From contig CM060076.1 in NCBI GenBank assembly GCA_030533445.1, forward strand, positions 10,200,501 to 10,264,500: a DNA stretch of 64,000 nt. The letters are read 5' to 3'. This stretch comes from Cyprinodon diabolis (lineage: Eukaryota; Chordata; Actinopteri; Cyprinodontiformes; Cyprinodontidae). Shown in pieces: positions 22,901 through 37,900 of the stretch. The notes below the pieces were generated by a model. The model saw nothing but the letters and a program-made list of their open reading frames with translations. It ran no database searches and was not told the origin of the DNA. A program made the translations under genes and the position numbers. The stretch's first letter is position 1. Each line of letters starts with the position of its first letter.

Positions 22901-25900
22901 ACTTTTAAACTAGGGCTGCAGCTACCAATTATTAAGCAAATTGATTAATCTGTTGATAATTTTTATGATTTAGTGATTAATAATCAGATAGCAAAATGTT
23001 CCTTAAAGAAGACTTTTTGCAAAATTTATGTTTTTGATCATTATCCAAGGAAAATATGCTATAATAAGCCTTTCTTACCACCAAGAGACTTTAAAATGAT
23101 AGGTGGTCCAATAGGTTTTACAGCAGCATTTTATAAAAGACCAAACCCACAGAATTATAGATCCTCCACTATGCTTATCAGTAAGAATTGGGTGTTTCCT
23201 TCCTATGTAACGTTGCTTCTTGCCACAACCACTTTGTTTGTCGTTTTTTCCTAGAAAGCCTGATTCAAAGTTAAGATTTCAGTAGTAGATAGTTGGATCT
23301 CAACTAAGTTAAGATGGTTTGCACAATTTCAGATTAAAATTTGGCATATTTCCCTGACTGTAGAGTAAATATTGCTGTATCGTTGTTTTGGGATATAAAG
23401 GCCAGGGAAAATCTGCCATACTTGAGGAGTTAGAAAAGAAAAAAGGCATCTGTGTCATATTATATTAATATTCTGTACCATGGAAAATGAAAGTTATAAA
23501 TTATTTTAGATCCCTTAAAAAAAAAAGTTAAGCTGACTTCTTCTTTAATGGTAGAAGCATTTATTTAATAGAATATTGATGGATTATGTTATGTGGAAGT
23601 GTGAAGAGACATGCATAAATATAAGAAGAACCATAACAAAGTCAGTGGACTGGAGAGTTTTAGAGCTTTGTTCTGAGCTTTGCCTCATTATTCAAATCGG
23701 CCACATATCCTTCATGGCACAAGCTGATGTACTTGCATAGTTTGCCTTAGCTGTGGATGTGTCCTAAATCATCAGGTAGACCTCAATCAGCTCCCAAATT
23801 AAATGTGAAGGATTTCCCCCCATATTGATTTAGCAGGGCAGGATGGCAGCAGACCGGTCCGTTCTCTGGCTGCTCTGGATCTCTGTTGTCGTCTGTAATG
23901 AAGGACAAAGAGGCTGATGCTGTCGTCATCATTCAAAGAACCCTGATTTAACACTACCTGGGTTCAACACTGCTTTGGTTTTTCCACTATTTAAACTTGT
24001 AAATTAGATATCAGAGGCTTGGTGGGGGTGATCTTTCTTGATGAATAATAGACTAATTTAAATGATGCAGGATGTGATGGAGCTGCCTAACATTGCTCCA
24101 CTATAAAAGGCTTCTCTGAGATACATGATTCTGGACCTAGATTTCAGCTTTTGTTTAACTTGTTACATAAATGCCTGCATATGAAACACGAGGGTTGTAT
24201 GACAAAGTTGTCTTTTTTAAGATAAAGTCATTTTATGTAAGCACTTCTTTAAAGGTCCATTAACATGTACTTAATGAATTACAGTAGTCTACAAATGAGC
24301 TTGTCTGACATATTTAATTCTTCTAAAAGGATATTCCTTATATTAACGACTAGACTAGGGCTGAACCAATTAATTCATTAGATTAATCGTGATTGGTCAC
24401 TTATTGAAATAATGATTAACTAATTTAGAAATAATTAATTAATTGTTAACTGGATTATAGAGACTCTACAAACATGCCTTTTTCACAGTATAATCGACTT
24501 ACAGCAGTACTTGTATGAAAGTTGTAAAAAAAAAATATAGAAAAATGTTTTAGTTAAGATTTAAAAAATAATTTCTGTCTGTCAATATGCTCTATCCAGA
24601 ATTCCTCAAGTGGAAAAGTTTAATTTTGTAAAAAGTCTTCTTAAAGGAATCTTTGGCTATCTGATTATTAATCGAAAAAATAGTCGACAGATTAATTGAT
24701 TTGCAAAATAATGTTAGTTGCTTTATGTTATTGCAATTAGCACTGGGACAGGTAAGAAGAAAGAGTGAAAATAGGTGCAACCTTTTTATTTATTTGTATT
24801 TTATTAAATTACGTTTTTGGGGGGGAGTGAATAAAAAAAAAAAAATTAAATAAAAAACATTTTTTTTTAAATAGACTAAAAGAATGAAAAAATGCCAGCT
24901 TTGAAAAGGTTACTATACCTTTACCTTTTGGTTGCTTTGATTTTTTTTCTTAGAATATTTTGTTTTATTGGTTTGAAGTGGGGTTGTGAGGGGTGGTTAT
25001 AACCAGTCAGCATGTTACCTGCAATAAAAAGTGTTACAGATGTAATCCTGACTACTCAGAACAAATCCAATCAAGGCAGTTTAATGCATAATAATCTTCA
25101 CTGTGTTTCCTCTAATACTGAAAAAACTACAATTAGGAAACCCCTGGTACATCTGCAGCTGTTTGATACTAAAAGATTTTGCTCTTCATTGGTAGAATAC
25201 TACTTTTGAACATCTTTAGGGCACACTTTTTCCTTTTAAAGAGATTACTTTTAGTTCTGAATGTAATACAAAACAGTAGTACTATGTTTTGCCTTAATAT
25301 TTGATAGATTTATTTCAGTATATGTTGGCTTAACAATATCCTAATCTGGCTTTTCCATTCAATAATGATTTGATCAAGCAAACAATCATCATTATTTGTT
25401 ACCAAATTCATGGAACAATTCATTAACATTTCGTAATTATCCAGATCATGTGCACGTTTTAAAGGTTTAGTTATATGTGTAAGTCACAATATGGGTAAAA
25501 ATTTGATGCTGCGCCCTTTAAGTGCTGTTTTAGTTGATGTTTTGACTTGTGTTTCACTGAAGTTCTGTATCAACAGAGTTCTTAAAAGAAAGCTGTTCTG
25601 CCTTTTCCCAACTTGTGTTTCAGCTTTGCGCATCTATACTAGGATACTGCTTATTTATGATCTGAGTAAAGCAAGCAGAGCAGGTTACATGTCACAGGAA
25701 GTCAGGAAGCTATGGTTGTCTCTCTGACTTACAGTTACATCAATGTAAATGTAAAGTTTGAAAAAAAGCACTTACTGTGAGGGGAAATCCAGATTTACAA
25801 GATTGTGAACAACTTGGCTCAGTGAAGTTTTGCAAGAAAGTTAATTTGTTTGCTTGCAGCTTTGCACATTGATCTGAAATAGAACAGACCTTATGAAAGA

Positions 25901-28900
25901 TTAAAAACCATATCTCAGTTTTTCATATGCTCAGAATTCACTTTTGAAAAATGAGCTGAAAAAGCACTGCTGCCTTGCAGCAAGAAGGTTCTGGGTTCGA
26001 TTCCAAGCCTGGGGTCTTTCTACATGGAGTTTGCATGTACTCCCTGAGATGGATGGATGAAGCTGAAATTATTTTTGAAACTATCGCGGTATTTACAGAA
26101 CTACAAATTTTCCCATTATGTAAATTTGAGTGCTTATTTAAAAAATTCAGTTTGGGCTTTTAAATAGGTGCAATGCCACTAGACATGGTACTTTGTGATA
26201 GATGTTTGTACATAGCCATGGGCAGCATAGTCTAGATGGGACATTTTGTACTTCTTGGTAGACTTACAGTACAAATCACCTTTGTACCGTAGCTTTTCCA
26301 CTGAAGGCTTAATAGCTGATGGGTTAAATATAATACACTTTTTCCAGCATCTCTTTTCTATTTACTAACTCTAAAGCAAAGTACTTCTTGAGGAAATTGT
26401 GTTCGCCTAATTATGTAGCTGTCATCTGCCACATTGCATTTGATTGACCAGCATTTGTTGGCTCTTTCAGGAAATGAGATCTTGGAGGTAGAAAAGAAAA
26501 TTTAAGTCAGAACTGGGCTTAGTTGATGTTTTAACTTCTCATCTCTACACTTTTACACCTCTCAGACATAAATAACCTCTGTACTCTGCATCTCTGCTTG
26601 CCTGTGGAGTCTCTCTCATGTGGTGATACATCATAAAAATGTTTCCCCTCTAAAGCAGATATACCCTGAATTGTTTCTTTCTGGTCATGTAGATGACTTC
26701 TGCCTTCACGAATCCTAGCTTCCATTATTTAGAGCTGCTCTAAAGGCAATATGCATGCAAACTAAGCCAAGAAAATCTAATTAGTTTGGTGAACACCAGA
26801 TCATTCTGTAATGTATTGCAGGAAGAGTGTGAGGCAGCCTGGGAAGCAAATGTGTTTTGTGTTTGGTGTAGGACTACACCGGAATTATTCTGCATTTTTA
26901 TTTTTTAATTATTAAACTGGAGTTATATACTGAGGGAGGAGTAGAGAATCACATTGAATGTTAATCAGGTGTGAAAGAGAGCAAACAGGCAGAATGAGGG
27001 ATGGTGAATGATCATTACAAAGGAAACAGAACTAGACACAAACTCTGTAACTCAAGGTTTACCATCTCTGTTGTTTACAGCTAATACTTTTTGCATTTTT
27101 ATAAATTTCATTGCTGCTTTAATGTTTATTTCTATATTCAGATTTAGGAAATATGTAAGAAAAAAGTTCTAAAGAATGAAATCCATCAAAAAGCTGAGCA
27201 TGCAGACAAAAGTTACTGAAGAATAATGTGAACACCAAGAACAGGCACCTGTACATTAAAGAAAATATTTAGCCAAGAATATAGAGGTAGTATTAAAGTG
27301 ACATTTTAAGAGCAACACCTAAAAAATCACCTCCATACTAGAGACTGACACGGGAGTGGATTTTCACTCCAGTCCTGTCCCACTACCACAGAAAAAAATT
27401 GTGTCCCGTCCCGATCCCGGGCCAGAGTAGAAATCTAAATCCTGTCCCGTCCCACTCCTGGTGAAATTACTCCCACTCCCATCCCGCTCCCATTCAGAAT
27501 GACTCCCGCTCCTGCACCACTCCCATTCTTGTTGTTTTTGAGCGCGGGTGAAAAACTCAGAGCGGAAGCACTGTTGGTTTTTGGGTCGTGTAGTTTTTTT
27601 GACTCGCATTATAGCGTAGGCTTCAAGGAACAAAACTACAAAATGGCGGTGCCAGTACTGGATTTGTTTTCTTTCTATTTTATTTAATTTTTTGGCACCG
27701 ATCTTAGTTTTTTTTTAGTTACTATTGGTTTGCTCCCGTTTATGTTTAATCCTGTACCGTCCCAATCACGTGATCGTTACTAATACTGACTCCCATCCCA
27801 CGGGAATCCCACGAGAAATCCGTAACCCGTGGGATTTCCGAAAAAATGTCAGTCTCTACCCCATACCCAGAAAGTTCAAATCACTCGGTGGTAAGGGTAA
27901 ACTGCCTCAGAAAACTAACATTCTGGTGTAATACAGATGGATATAGTTAATATTTTCTCTAGTTCTGCGTTGTTTATGCCAAATTACTACAAAGAGGTAA
28001 AGGTCACAATATCTCTGTTAAGGGGTCTTTTATAACTTTCAGTCTTTAAATCTGTCTACAGATGATTTTAACCCTATTAACGCATTTTCAAATAAAACTA
28101 TGTATGGTTGTTTGCATGAGAAAGTAATGATGTTCTAGCTGTTAATTGGCCATCATTGACCACCCTTACCCTTACCTGATTTTCTTAAAGTAATTTAATG
28201 TATGTCATTTACTAGTGCAGTGAACTGATGCATGCGACTGCTTAAAAGCTCTGCCTGTTCCAATCACAGAGATCCAAAGTGATGCATAAGAGGTTGACAT
28301 TCTTTCTGCCCAATTTCAGCACATTTGCTTAGATATAAATGATATGAAAACATAAATGATAGCGAATGTTTGCTTGCCGAAAACATTCAGCAATTTACAG
28401 ACTATCTTAAAGGGCAATACAGTGTTATTGGAATAAATAAAGGTGATTTTTCAAACATTTAAACAGTGAAACATCACAAAGGGAAAAATCATTAATTGGT
28501 TTATAATTATCTGGGGTGATTCAGCAACTGTCCTTTGAGCTCGATGTACACTTTTTCAAATTGTGACCTCCAAATAGCCACATACTGCAACAATAAAGCT
28601 AATCTCCTCTCCTACTAGCATTTCATATATCCTAGACCCTCCCAAAGGTTAAAGAACAACGGCTGATTTAATTCATCCTTTTCCAGGTGTTTTCACATGG
28701 TTTTTGGTGATTTTGATATGGGCAATTAAAAAGGTTTAAACATGTCAAAAGTATTCACGCCCTTGCACTTAAAATCGCTAAATGTAATGTTTTTAACTGG
28801 GATTTCATGTGATCAGCAAATACACAGAGTGCCACATAATTGTGGGGTTGACATGAAAATTATTTCAAAGCAAAAATCAGTGAAATATTGGCTGAATTTG

Positions 28901-31900
28901 TACACAGAACCCATTTTATTCCGACAACTATAGAAAGATCCAACTGCAACCAGTTCCCTCAGAAGGTACATTAAGAGATTCCAGTGGTATGTACTTTAAC
29001 TTCAGTATCAAACAACTCTTTTAGGAAGACCTTAGAGAACTTTGGTTAGATCAAAGCATTACAAATATTACCCACACAATAGCTGTGGCAATCTTTTAAG
29101 CTTTAGGCAGCTTCTTTCCATCATCCAAAAAGGAAAACGATGTAACACAGGGACAAATCTATCAAGATATTGCTCTTTACCTAAAGGGAGAAGTTTTGTA
29201 AGGAGAGCGTTGATCAGAGAAACAGTAACTAGAGAAAGAGCATCAACAGCACAGATAGGAGACAGTTGTTAGCTGTGACCTCCACAGCTTAGCTCAAAGG
29301 AAGAGGGGAAAGAAGAAAGTCAGCCATGTAAGAAAGCAATAACAAGACTTTTATATGGCTTATGTGGCTTTCTTACAAACCAGGAATGTGGGAGAATGTA
29401 GATTCAACTTAAACCAAAACAACACTTTTTGCCATATTTGCAAAAACCTCTTGCATTTCGAGAAATATCACCCCCAACACAAAACATTCAGTTGAAACAT
29501 ACTGGTGGCAGTATTAATTGAGGAAATGCATTATTTTTTCTACAGACGACGAATCTGATCAGAGATACAATAAATACGACCAATAAACACTGGGCAACCT
29601 GTAAGAGGCTGCAAAGGGGTGGAGCTACAAAGGAAAGCTTAGACTAAAGTATATTTATGTTGGAGTAGTCTAGTCAAAGTGTAAACCTAAATACAACTGA
29701 CAATCAATGGTAAGGATTTGATGGTCAAACATGCTCTCTGTCAAGACTTGTCTTAATCTCTAGATTTATAAATCTTGCACATACGTTCCTGTTTAATGAA
29801 TTATTGATTAAGAGGTGTTGAATTTGTATCAAAGCTGCACTTTTTTTTATTTTGGAATTTTCTTTGTAAGAAAATACTTTTTCTCCTTCAAATTTAGTTT
29901 ATTATTTTATGTGGCAAAATGTTGATGATGATGATAATGATGAATTCAATCTACATTAATTTTTTTTGTAAGAATGAATGAAAGGTTACTCTATTCCCAG
30001 AATACCTTGTCTTATTTTTGATTCTCTGTTTTATTCTTGTGAATGCTTTTTGAAGGATATTTCCAACAGAAGTTGACTTTTCTGTAGCTGAATTTCTTTT
30101 TGCAGCATTCTAATTCTCATCCAGTTCACCAGGTTGTTGTTTTCACACATCTACACGGTATCTGCTTTACTCTAAATGCTGTTAGCAAAGCTTTGCTAAA
30201 AACACCAAGCTCAGGCTGTACTTAGCACCCCGCCTGACATTTATGAGAAACATGACTCCTGTAAAGTCAGACCAGTTTAAACAGACTACACCAGGAGATG
30301 GTGTGAACAAGGAGACATGTTTTCTGTAATACTCCTAATTCATTTTATTTTCTAATCCACTTTTAATATCCCCTTCCCAAAATCAAGAAGTGTTGCTCTC
30401 TGTTGAATATATAGAGAAGCAAGAGTGTTAAAATAGAAGCACTGAGGGGCTGAACAGATTCAACTTTTCTCAAGTTCACATTGGTGGCAGCGGAGGGTGA
30501 ATTGTAGGAGTTTATTTGGCACTCAGGAGCATCTGGAGAGATCTCAGGTTTCGGTCGGTGGATGCATCAAGTCTCGCACACACACACAATCACGCACACA
30601 CCTGTTGCTGTCATACACACCCTGGTTGTTTCGCTCAAAGAAAAATTGGAGGATACACAGGGTGAGAAATACTAGGGGTCTTTTCAGGAGGGTCATGACA
30701 TTCAAAAGTACCAGGAAAAAGGAGTCGGTAACCAAAGAAACCAACACATTTTTCTGTTCTCGCTGTCCTGTGACACTAATATCAATGTGCAGACATTGTG
30801 GAGCTGTGTGATCCAGAAGACGGGTGGGAGAGGGTAGGGTCAAGTTCCCCCTCTGCACTTGGAAGCAGGCTAGAACACCGACCCAACCCTCACTCACCTC
30901 CTCCTACCACAGTCCCGGGGCCCTATACATAGGAATGAAGCTGCTTCTTATCTGTCTAGCTGTCTAGCAGATGGTCACTCTGCTGTCGCAAAGATCCACT
31001 TGCCTCAGAGTCCCCAGATTCTCTGGCTTGGAGTCAAGTCAGGAGTGCAGAGACAGAAACTGTCTTAAAATGTCAGGCACATATGGCCCCTTCATCTGTG
31101 CTCTGGATCTTTTTTTATTGGTGATTAGATCCATATAAAACCTGTCAAATATGGCACCTCTTGAGTTTCTATTTATTAGGTATCGTGTCAGCCATTTCTA
31201 CTTGCTCTTCCTACTTCCCTCGTCTTTCAAGATGGTGACTTGACTAGTCAACATTGGGATTATATTTCTTAAGTTGATTTCAATGTTTGATGAAGCTGAT
31301 TATCAGTATTTTTTTGTTTAGTTTTTCTTTTTGTGTTACAGATGGACACTATAGCTTCTGAGGTTAGCAACCTAAACTGGGATTTAAAGATAGAAAGCAA
31401 TTAAAATAAAAAACTTGGAAGCTTAGACAGGAAGACTCAAGTCCCAAAAAAAGCCAGAAGCCTAGTTTGGGTCTATGTAAATGGTTGTGTTGCATTGGAT
31501 TCTCAATTGAAGCTGGTTCTCTGTGGCTTTGGTGCATTTCAAGTTTGAAAAGCAGAATTTAATTGACATTGTGCGAGTTCCCATTTGGCATGCAAGCAGG
31601 CAAGAATTTATTTCTAAAAGCATTTTATTCTTTGAAAAAGAAAAAAAAAGAACAACCTGACAAAGAGAGGATGCAAAGAAATTGGTTTATGTGCAACATC
31701 AATTGTGTTCATAAAAAGTTAATTCCTGCAAGTTTTACTGCTTTTGATGTGTTGTTGCTCTATGAAATACTTATCTTAAATCCACAAGTATTTTCTATAA
31801 ACCCTTTGACTTAACTTTCCCTTGGTGCTGTTCCATGTATGAGAGACTAATGTAAACATCTGTTTTTGATAAAACTGAATACTTAAGCTATTTAATAATT

Positions 31901-34900
31901 AATCAGTTTTGGATACTGTATGCCCAAATGTTCAGCTTTCTGCGCAGTCTCTCTAAATCGTTCTCCAATTTTGCTGGTTTAAAAAGGCTAACTCTCTTGC
32001 TAGGATTGTTATAGTAAAAGCAAAAGATAACCTACAACCAGTTCTAGGGATCGGTCCGTTCTTTCAGTAAGAGATTAATAAGTAATTAGAGCTATCAGCT
32101 CCAAATACTTTGTACTATAGAACCATATAGTTATAGCATTACATGGTTTGTAAATTTAGACACTGAAATATTTGCCCATTTAATTTGTGAAACAGCACAG
32201 GGTCATTAGGAGTTTATGTAGTGTGTCTCTGAACATTAACCTTGAAGCCTTGAAATAGTCTGGATTTAGGTCTGGACTTTGATTAGAGCATTCTAAGACA
32301 TAGATTTACTTTGACCTAAAACATGTTATTCTCCAATTCTCAATGGCAAGAGTCCTGCACCTTCTAGATGTATCAGTGGTCCAACACATTCAAATCAAAT
32401 CGCTAAAAAGCTTCCTCAGCATGCAAGCCCCCCCATATCTACTGAGGAAAAGCCTTCCCACATCATAATGCAGCCAACACTAAGTAAAGTGTGGTAATTA
32501 TAAACTATGGCACAGTTTTCCATATTTTCAGTGGACAAAAAACAATTGAAAACCAATAATAATTTATGTTCCACCTTAACAGTTCTGCACTGATGTGTGT
32601 TAGCCTATCGCTAAATGTTTTGGGAGGTTGTAATATGACATAATGGGAAAAGGTTTGGTACTTAATTTGGTACTAAATGGTTTCTTGCCAAATCAAAGTA
32701 AATTTATATTTGATTTAAAAACACATTAATCAATCTCTCTTAAATATTCAGCATCTGCTTTTCTTTCCAGATATATACCAAACAAAATATGGTGATGCAA
32801 AACAAATTTTTCTATAATATTTCACGCTAAATTGAAATTTGCAGTAAACCTGAATAATCAGTTTAAAGAATGATCAACAAAAGGTGATTATTCAAACATA
32901 AAAATTTAAGTGAGAGAGAAAACTGTAATTTAGTAGTCAGACTTTATAGAAATAACCAGATGGAGACTGAAGTAAGTCAAAGTCCTTGTTAATTCAGATC
33001 AGAAAATAGTCATTATAATCTTAGCTCTGAAGTTCTGCTTAGCTGCAGACTTTGCTATAAAGATTTAAATTAGGACACTTTTATGGTTTTACTGATGATT
33101 AAATAAAGTGAATGATGAGATATTAGGATATTCAGTCATGTACCCTCTGACTCTAAAGCTGCACAGAATAATAAAGGCTCTTCAATGAAACTGATACTCA
33201 CTCTGTCGTATGTTTGTCTTTATATGTCAAAACACTGCGTTGGTTCACATGTAGGTATAAAGATAGTTTAGGAATGATGCCAGACCGTGCTGGGTCACAA
33301 GGCCAATAGAATCCTAAACAGCCAAATAGAAAGAGATTTATTTACTCGGTTTTAATGAAGTGTCAAGCCTTTGGTCATCCTGCTGGTTGTATTAAGTTTC
33401 TGTTTTTATCTGTATCCTGAAACATGGACCTGGTGCTCCCATTTTTAACCTCACTCTGCCTTCCTTGATAGATTCATAATCTTTAAGTTTTCTGATGCAG
33501 AAATGTTCAAAATTGAATTCACTTGAAATATTCTACCTTTAGAACCGGTGAGGTGCTTTTTTTAAACATCCTCAGGTCTGATTATTGCAGCTTCTGGAGC
33601 CTTGTAGGGTTTTCTGCTCAGCCTATGTCTAAATCTGGTGAATTAGTACCACAATAGAGAAGGTGGAAGCCAGAACCATGGCAACACTTAACTAAGCCTA
33701 GTGTAGGATGAAAACTATCAGGAGACTTGGACGCCTCTCACACACATACAAGCAAAATCAATATCTGTGTGTGTAGCTTAGTAGAGCCTGACCCGCTGCA
33801 GCCTGACAGATGAATCCAGACCCATTTCCTCCACTGTCTGTCAGGTTTTAGAAATCATATATTTTTTAATTGATTAACATAGTTTAGCTTATTTAACTGA
33901 GGCATTTGTTGTTCCACCAAATTTATGCTGCTTTAACTTTAATTCGATTTATGGTTACTGAGCTGTGATGCAAAAGCTAAAGGGATTTTTATTCCAATCA
34001 TTCTGTTTCTCATAAATCATCACTGCGGATCTCTAAATGCAACATGAACTAGCTGTCATCATTTTTTGAATTTCCAGCCAGGGAGGCACGTTGTTGATTT
34101 TAGATAGGTCACTGTCAGAGCATTTCTGGCATTAACACTCTTCTCTCTCACCTCCCACCCTTGCAGGATGATGAGGTGGTGCTCCAGAGTGTGGCCACCA
34201 TCCAGAAGGAGCATCGCAAGTTCTGCCTGGCTGCAGAGGGACTTGGAAACCGTCTCTGTTACTTGGAACCCACCTCTGAAGCTAAGGTGAGGATGTGTTG
34301 TTTACACCTGAATGTTTGACTGGATCAGAGCTGACTGAGAATTCAGTGGAACCTACGATCTCGAATTTGCTCATGCAATCATGCTAAAAAAGATTTCAGT
34401 AACATATTATCACTTTAAATCATTCAGCAAAGAAATCTGAATCTGGGGACATCATTTTTATTTTCTTATGCAATTTCACAAGGTGGGACCATTAAATGAC
34501 AGCAATCTTTCTGATATTCTCAACCATTCAGCACATTCCTTGTGGTTTTCTAAAAGAGCATAGAACTTCAACCATAATAAACATGAGGCGCCTCCTACAA
34601 ATTCTACATATTATAAAGCCAACTGGGAGTTTTTGCTGTCAATGCAGTTGATTTTCTTTTAAACCAAGTATCAAACTCAACAGGTTGGCATTTGTGATGG
34701 TCACAAGAGAAGGCAAGAGAAGGCAAACCAACTATTGTTAAGGCAGCGCAGTCACCTCTACAATACCACTTTGAAATAGTGCCTCTGTTTTAGACTTTTT
34801 CAATAAAAACATTAGCCCCAGATATTTTCAACATAATTTTCCTGTAGCCTTTTTCCAAAGTAATAGAGAGCGACACAGTTCTCTCTTATAAAAGTGTCAT

Positions 34901-37900
34901 GTTTCCCTCTTTCCTATTTGTAAAAGTGGCGAAAAAGGAAATCAACATTAAGTCTAAAAAGACAGCTTTATGAACTGAAAACACCAAAGTATATATTAAA
35001 AAATTACTTTCTGGTTTAATTCTACTTTACATGTTCTCTACTGAGAGATAATCTGATAAGAAGTTAAGCCTGAATAAGTTTTTTTAATAATTTATTTACC
35101 ACCAGATAAATCTGAAATTTTAATTTCGATCCAAGAAAGGACACCTATTAAAGGGCAATGGAGGATTATTCGGTTCAGCAGGTAGGGGTCTGTATCTGGA
35201 CCTAATAGGTTTTGTAGAACCATTAAGGCATAAGATATCCAAACAGCTTGTCTTCTGCCTTTTTGTTATTATAATAGACATAGTTTATTGCATTCTGTTT
35301 TGTTTAGAGGCAAGCTACAAATTTGAAAGATGTCTTTATAATCAGGCAATATTTTTTGGAGGTCGCGCTCATTAATAACAATATCAAAAGTATCTGTAGG
35401 TTTCTTCAATCTTTCTCTGAATTCCTTTTTCGGCCACTTTTTAATGTTATTTCAACATCTGAATAGAAGAACACTGCAGGAAAATACTGACAGCAAACTA
35501 CAAAGTTTGCTGATTGTTTAAAGCTGCTATGTTTGCTTAATGATTTTACTACCAGTCATGCTGTATCAAAACAGCAAAGATGCCATCATGCAGGAGCACA
35601 TTCCACGGTTCCTCTATGTGACTAAAAGCTCAGGAAAATATACATGTTTATGGTTAGGTAGGAAAATCTGTCTAGACATCCACGTTACATTTTAGTGATG
35701 AGGTGTTTACTGTCGAGAAGGAAATCACTGCACACAGTATTTAGATGTCAGGGTGATAATCTCGTGATCGTTAAACTTTCCTCTGCCAACTTTAGATGGT
35801 CTTTATGAGCTGTCTGAACTCTGTCACGTTAGTCTGCAATAAAAGAAAGTATGAAGCAAAAGGATTTGTACTAAATTTGACTATTTCTGCTCACTTTCAT
35901 TTAAATGTTTTTAAACAATAGAACAAAGGTGTTTCAGGTGCATCTTAAGTGGGATTGTGCACCTGGAAAAAAATTATAAATGTACCAAAGTAACAGTAAC
36001 ACTTTTAGGAGAGACTTTTGATTTCATTTGAACATTTTCCAGACAGACACGATGCTGATGCTTAAAAAAACATAATGCAGAAAAATAAAGCTGCTGCTGT
36101 TTTGGACTGTTGTTTTTAATTAAAACAACTCTTCTATAAGAATGATTATTTCATTTGGCAATTAATATTACAAACTAATAACTTCCACATTTCCCTTGCA
36201 GTCTGTATAAGCAAACTGTTAGCCAATCAGTTGTATGCCCCTGTAAAACTGGATTCTGAATTCATGATACATCTTTATTCTTTGGTCGTTCACTTTGTGC
36301 TCAACTTGCATCCTTTAGGTATGGATGTACAGAAATCCAGAAAAAGTAGTATGTATATAGATAGTAATCAGCCGATATCAAACATTATTGTTACCCTAAA
36401 ACATTTTAGTCAGGTATTAACTTAGCAAAAAAAGGAAAAAAAAAAAAAAAAGTGCACATTAACTTGCATTATTTTGGGGGGGAAAGAAGGCATTTCAGTT
36501 TTAGAGTCATTATTGAAACACAAATAAGCAAAGATAGAAAACATAATTAATGAAAAAACATTTCATCTCGATTGTATTGCTTTGACTCCTTGTAAGTAAT
36601 GATTTACTTAAAGGACTAGTTTTTATTTTTTTTTAATTTTACTATTTTATTTTGAAAGTTAATCTTTCTGTAAGTCACTTTCTGGTTTGTAGACCTTGAT
36701 TGTTCCCACCTGTGTCTCATTAGTCTGTAGTTTCTCTCATAATTTTTTCCAGTTTTCAGCCTTCTTACCTGTTCTGTTTTTGCTCCCTACTTCTAGTGAG
36801 TTTTCCTTAAATTGTCCTCTTTCCTTTATCAGAAATTATTTTTTAATCCTGCCTCTCACACTTATCTGTTTATACTGTAGGTTGCTATGTTTGCAGCTGA
36901 GGACTGTTTTAACCGGGAGGGGGATAGCATAGTTTTGAGTGTTGCTTTTTCATGAACTAGAGGGTAAACTCTTGCTGCTTCTTAATACTACAAATTGTGG
37001 CTCCTACCTTCAGTTATTAGCTCCTATTCCTTTATCTTCTGTGGGGTGTACAGTAAGGACACATTCCAGGGTAGGAAGGGATTTTGGATGACTTTCAGAT
37101 TTCATTATGGGACTGATAAACACATGAATGATGCTTGTCATAATTGGCTTTTAGGAAAAGTACAAAAAAAAAAAGAATGGGTGCAGCTCTCAATTGTAAA
37201 ACCCAGCATATACAAAGATCTGTACATTTATGTGTGTCACACAGAGTAAATATGAATAAATTATCGATTTTTGTAAGATTCCGTGAGATGGCTATACCTA
37301 TAAGTCCTGTCTTGCAAAGGATTGTGGGTAACCGTGTAGCTCCCAGCAGTGGAAAGGAATGTCAAAAGATCCTTATGCCGCTTTTCTACCTCCTTCCATG
37401 CTGCCCGCACCATTCTGATTACACTTTTTTTATGATGACCGCTGACACTATTCTGCATTGGTTTAAGTGTTCTTACCGATTTGATAAGCCCCTCTCTCGA
37501 GTAAGTTCTCTTTGCAGGTGTTTTTTAAAATTCAATCTTTTCCATTAGGTATATAACCCCTACATGGCAATTAAGTGTCTTTTTTTTTAATCAATTTAAA
37601 ATCAAGGGCAACACCAGGCTTTGTATAGAAGGGTAATAATTAACTTGGTGGAAACAAAAAAAAAATCCCACATGACAAGAGCATTGTGATTGTGTTTTTT
37701 GTAAGCACAGTTCATGCTTTAAAAATACCTTTTTATATAAAGAAAATTGGCTGTAGGTAGCCGTTTGGCCTAGGACAACCTAAAACTGCTAAAAATGATT
37801 TAATAATGCTTTAACATTTTGAATCATGGCTGCTGTTTTCCTAATGAGGCTACGCAGGTAACGCAAGAAGAAATCCAAGAAGTGTAAAAGCCTATTACAA

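Larger units (their letters stand above)
13959..34166 (+). other. ryr3: ryr3 intron 1 (20.2 kb)
   Basis: Donor GTAAGT, acceptor CCCACCCTTGCAG. AT-rich and repeat-bearing. It contains the composite repeat at 17162-19595, a repeat at 20090-20470, two TAGGGCTG-family elements, a SINE at 25965, a hAT-like element at 27339 and two Tc1 remnants. A CRE-like TGACGTCA lies at about 20714. No coding exon can be supported in it; stretches not listed separately show only A/T-rich sequence. Long first introns often hold enhancers, but none can be named from sequence. Confidence 0.85.

Noticed and set aside
25965..26058. Possible tRNA gene (B box GGTTCGATTCC)
   Set aside because: No acceptor stem or cloverleaf; the surrounding body matches a SINE with an ATGGATGG tail.
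30497..30897. Overlapping open frames on both strands around a CA-repeat
   Set aside because: Both are produced by simple-sequence composition; no protein family recognised.
36231..37548. Several plus-strand open frames in ryr3 intron 2
   Set aside because: Short, low-complexity, without splice context, repeat motif or known protein similarity.
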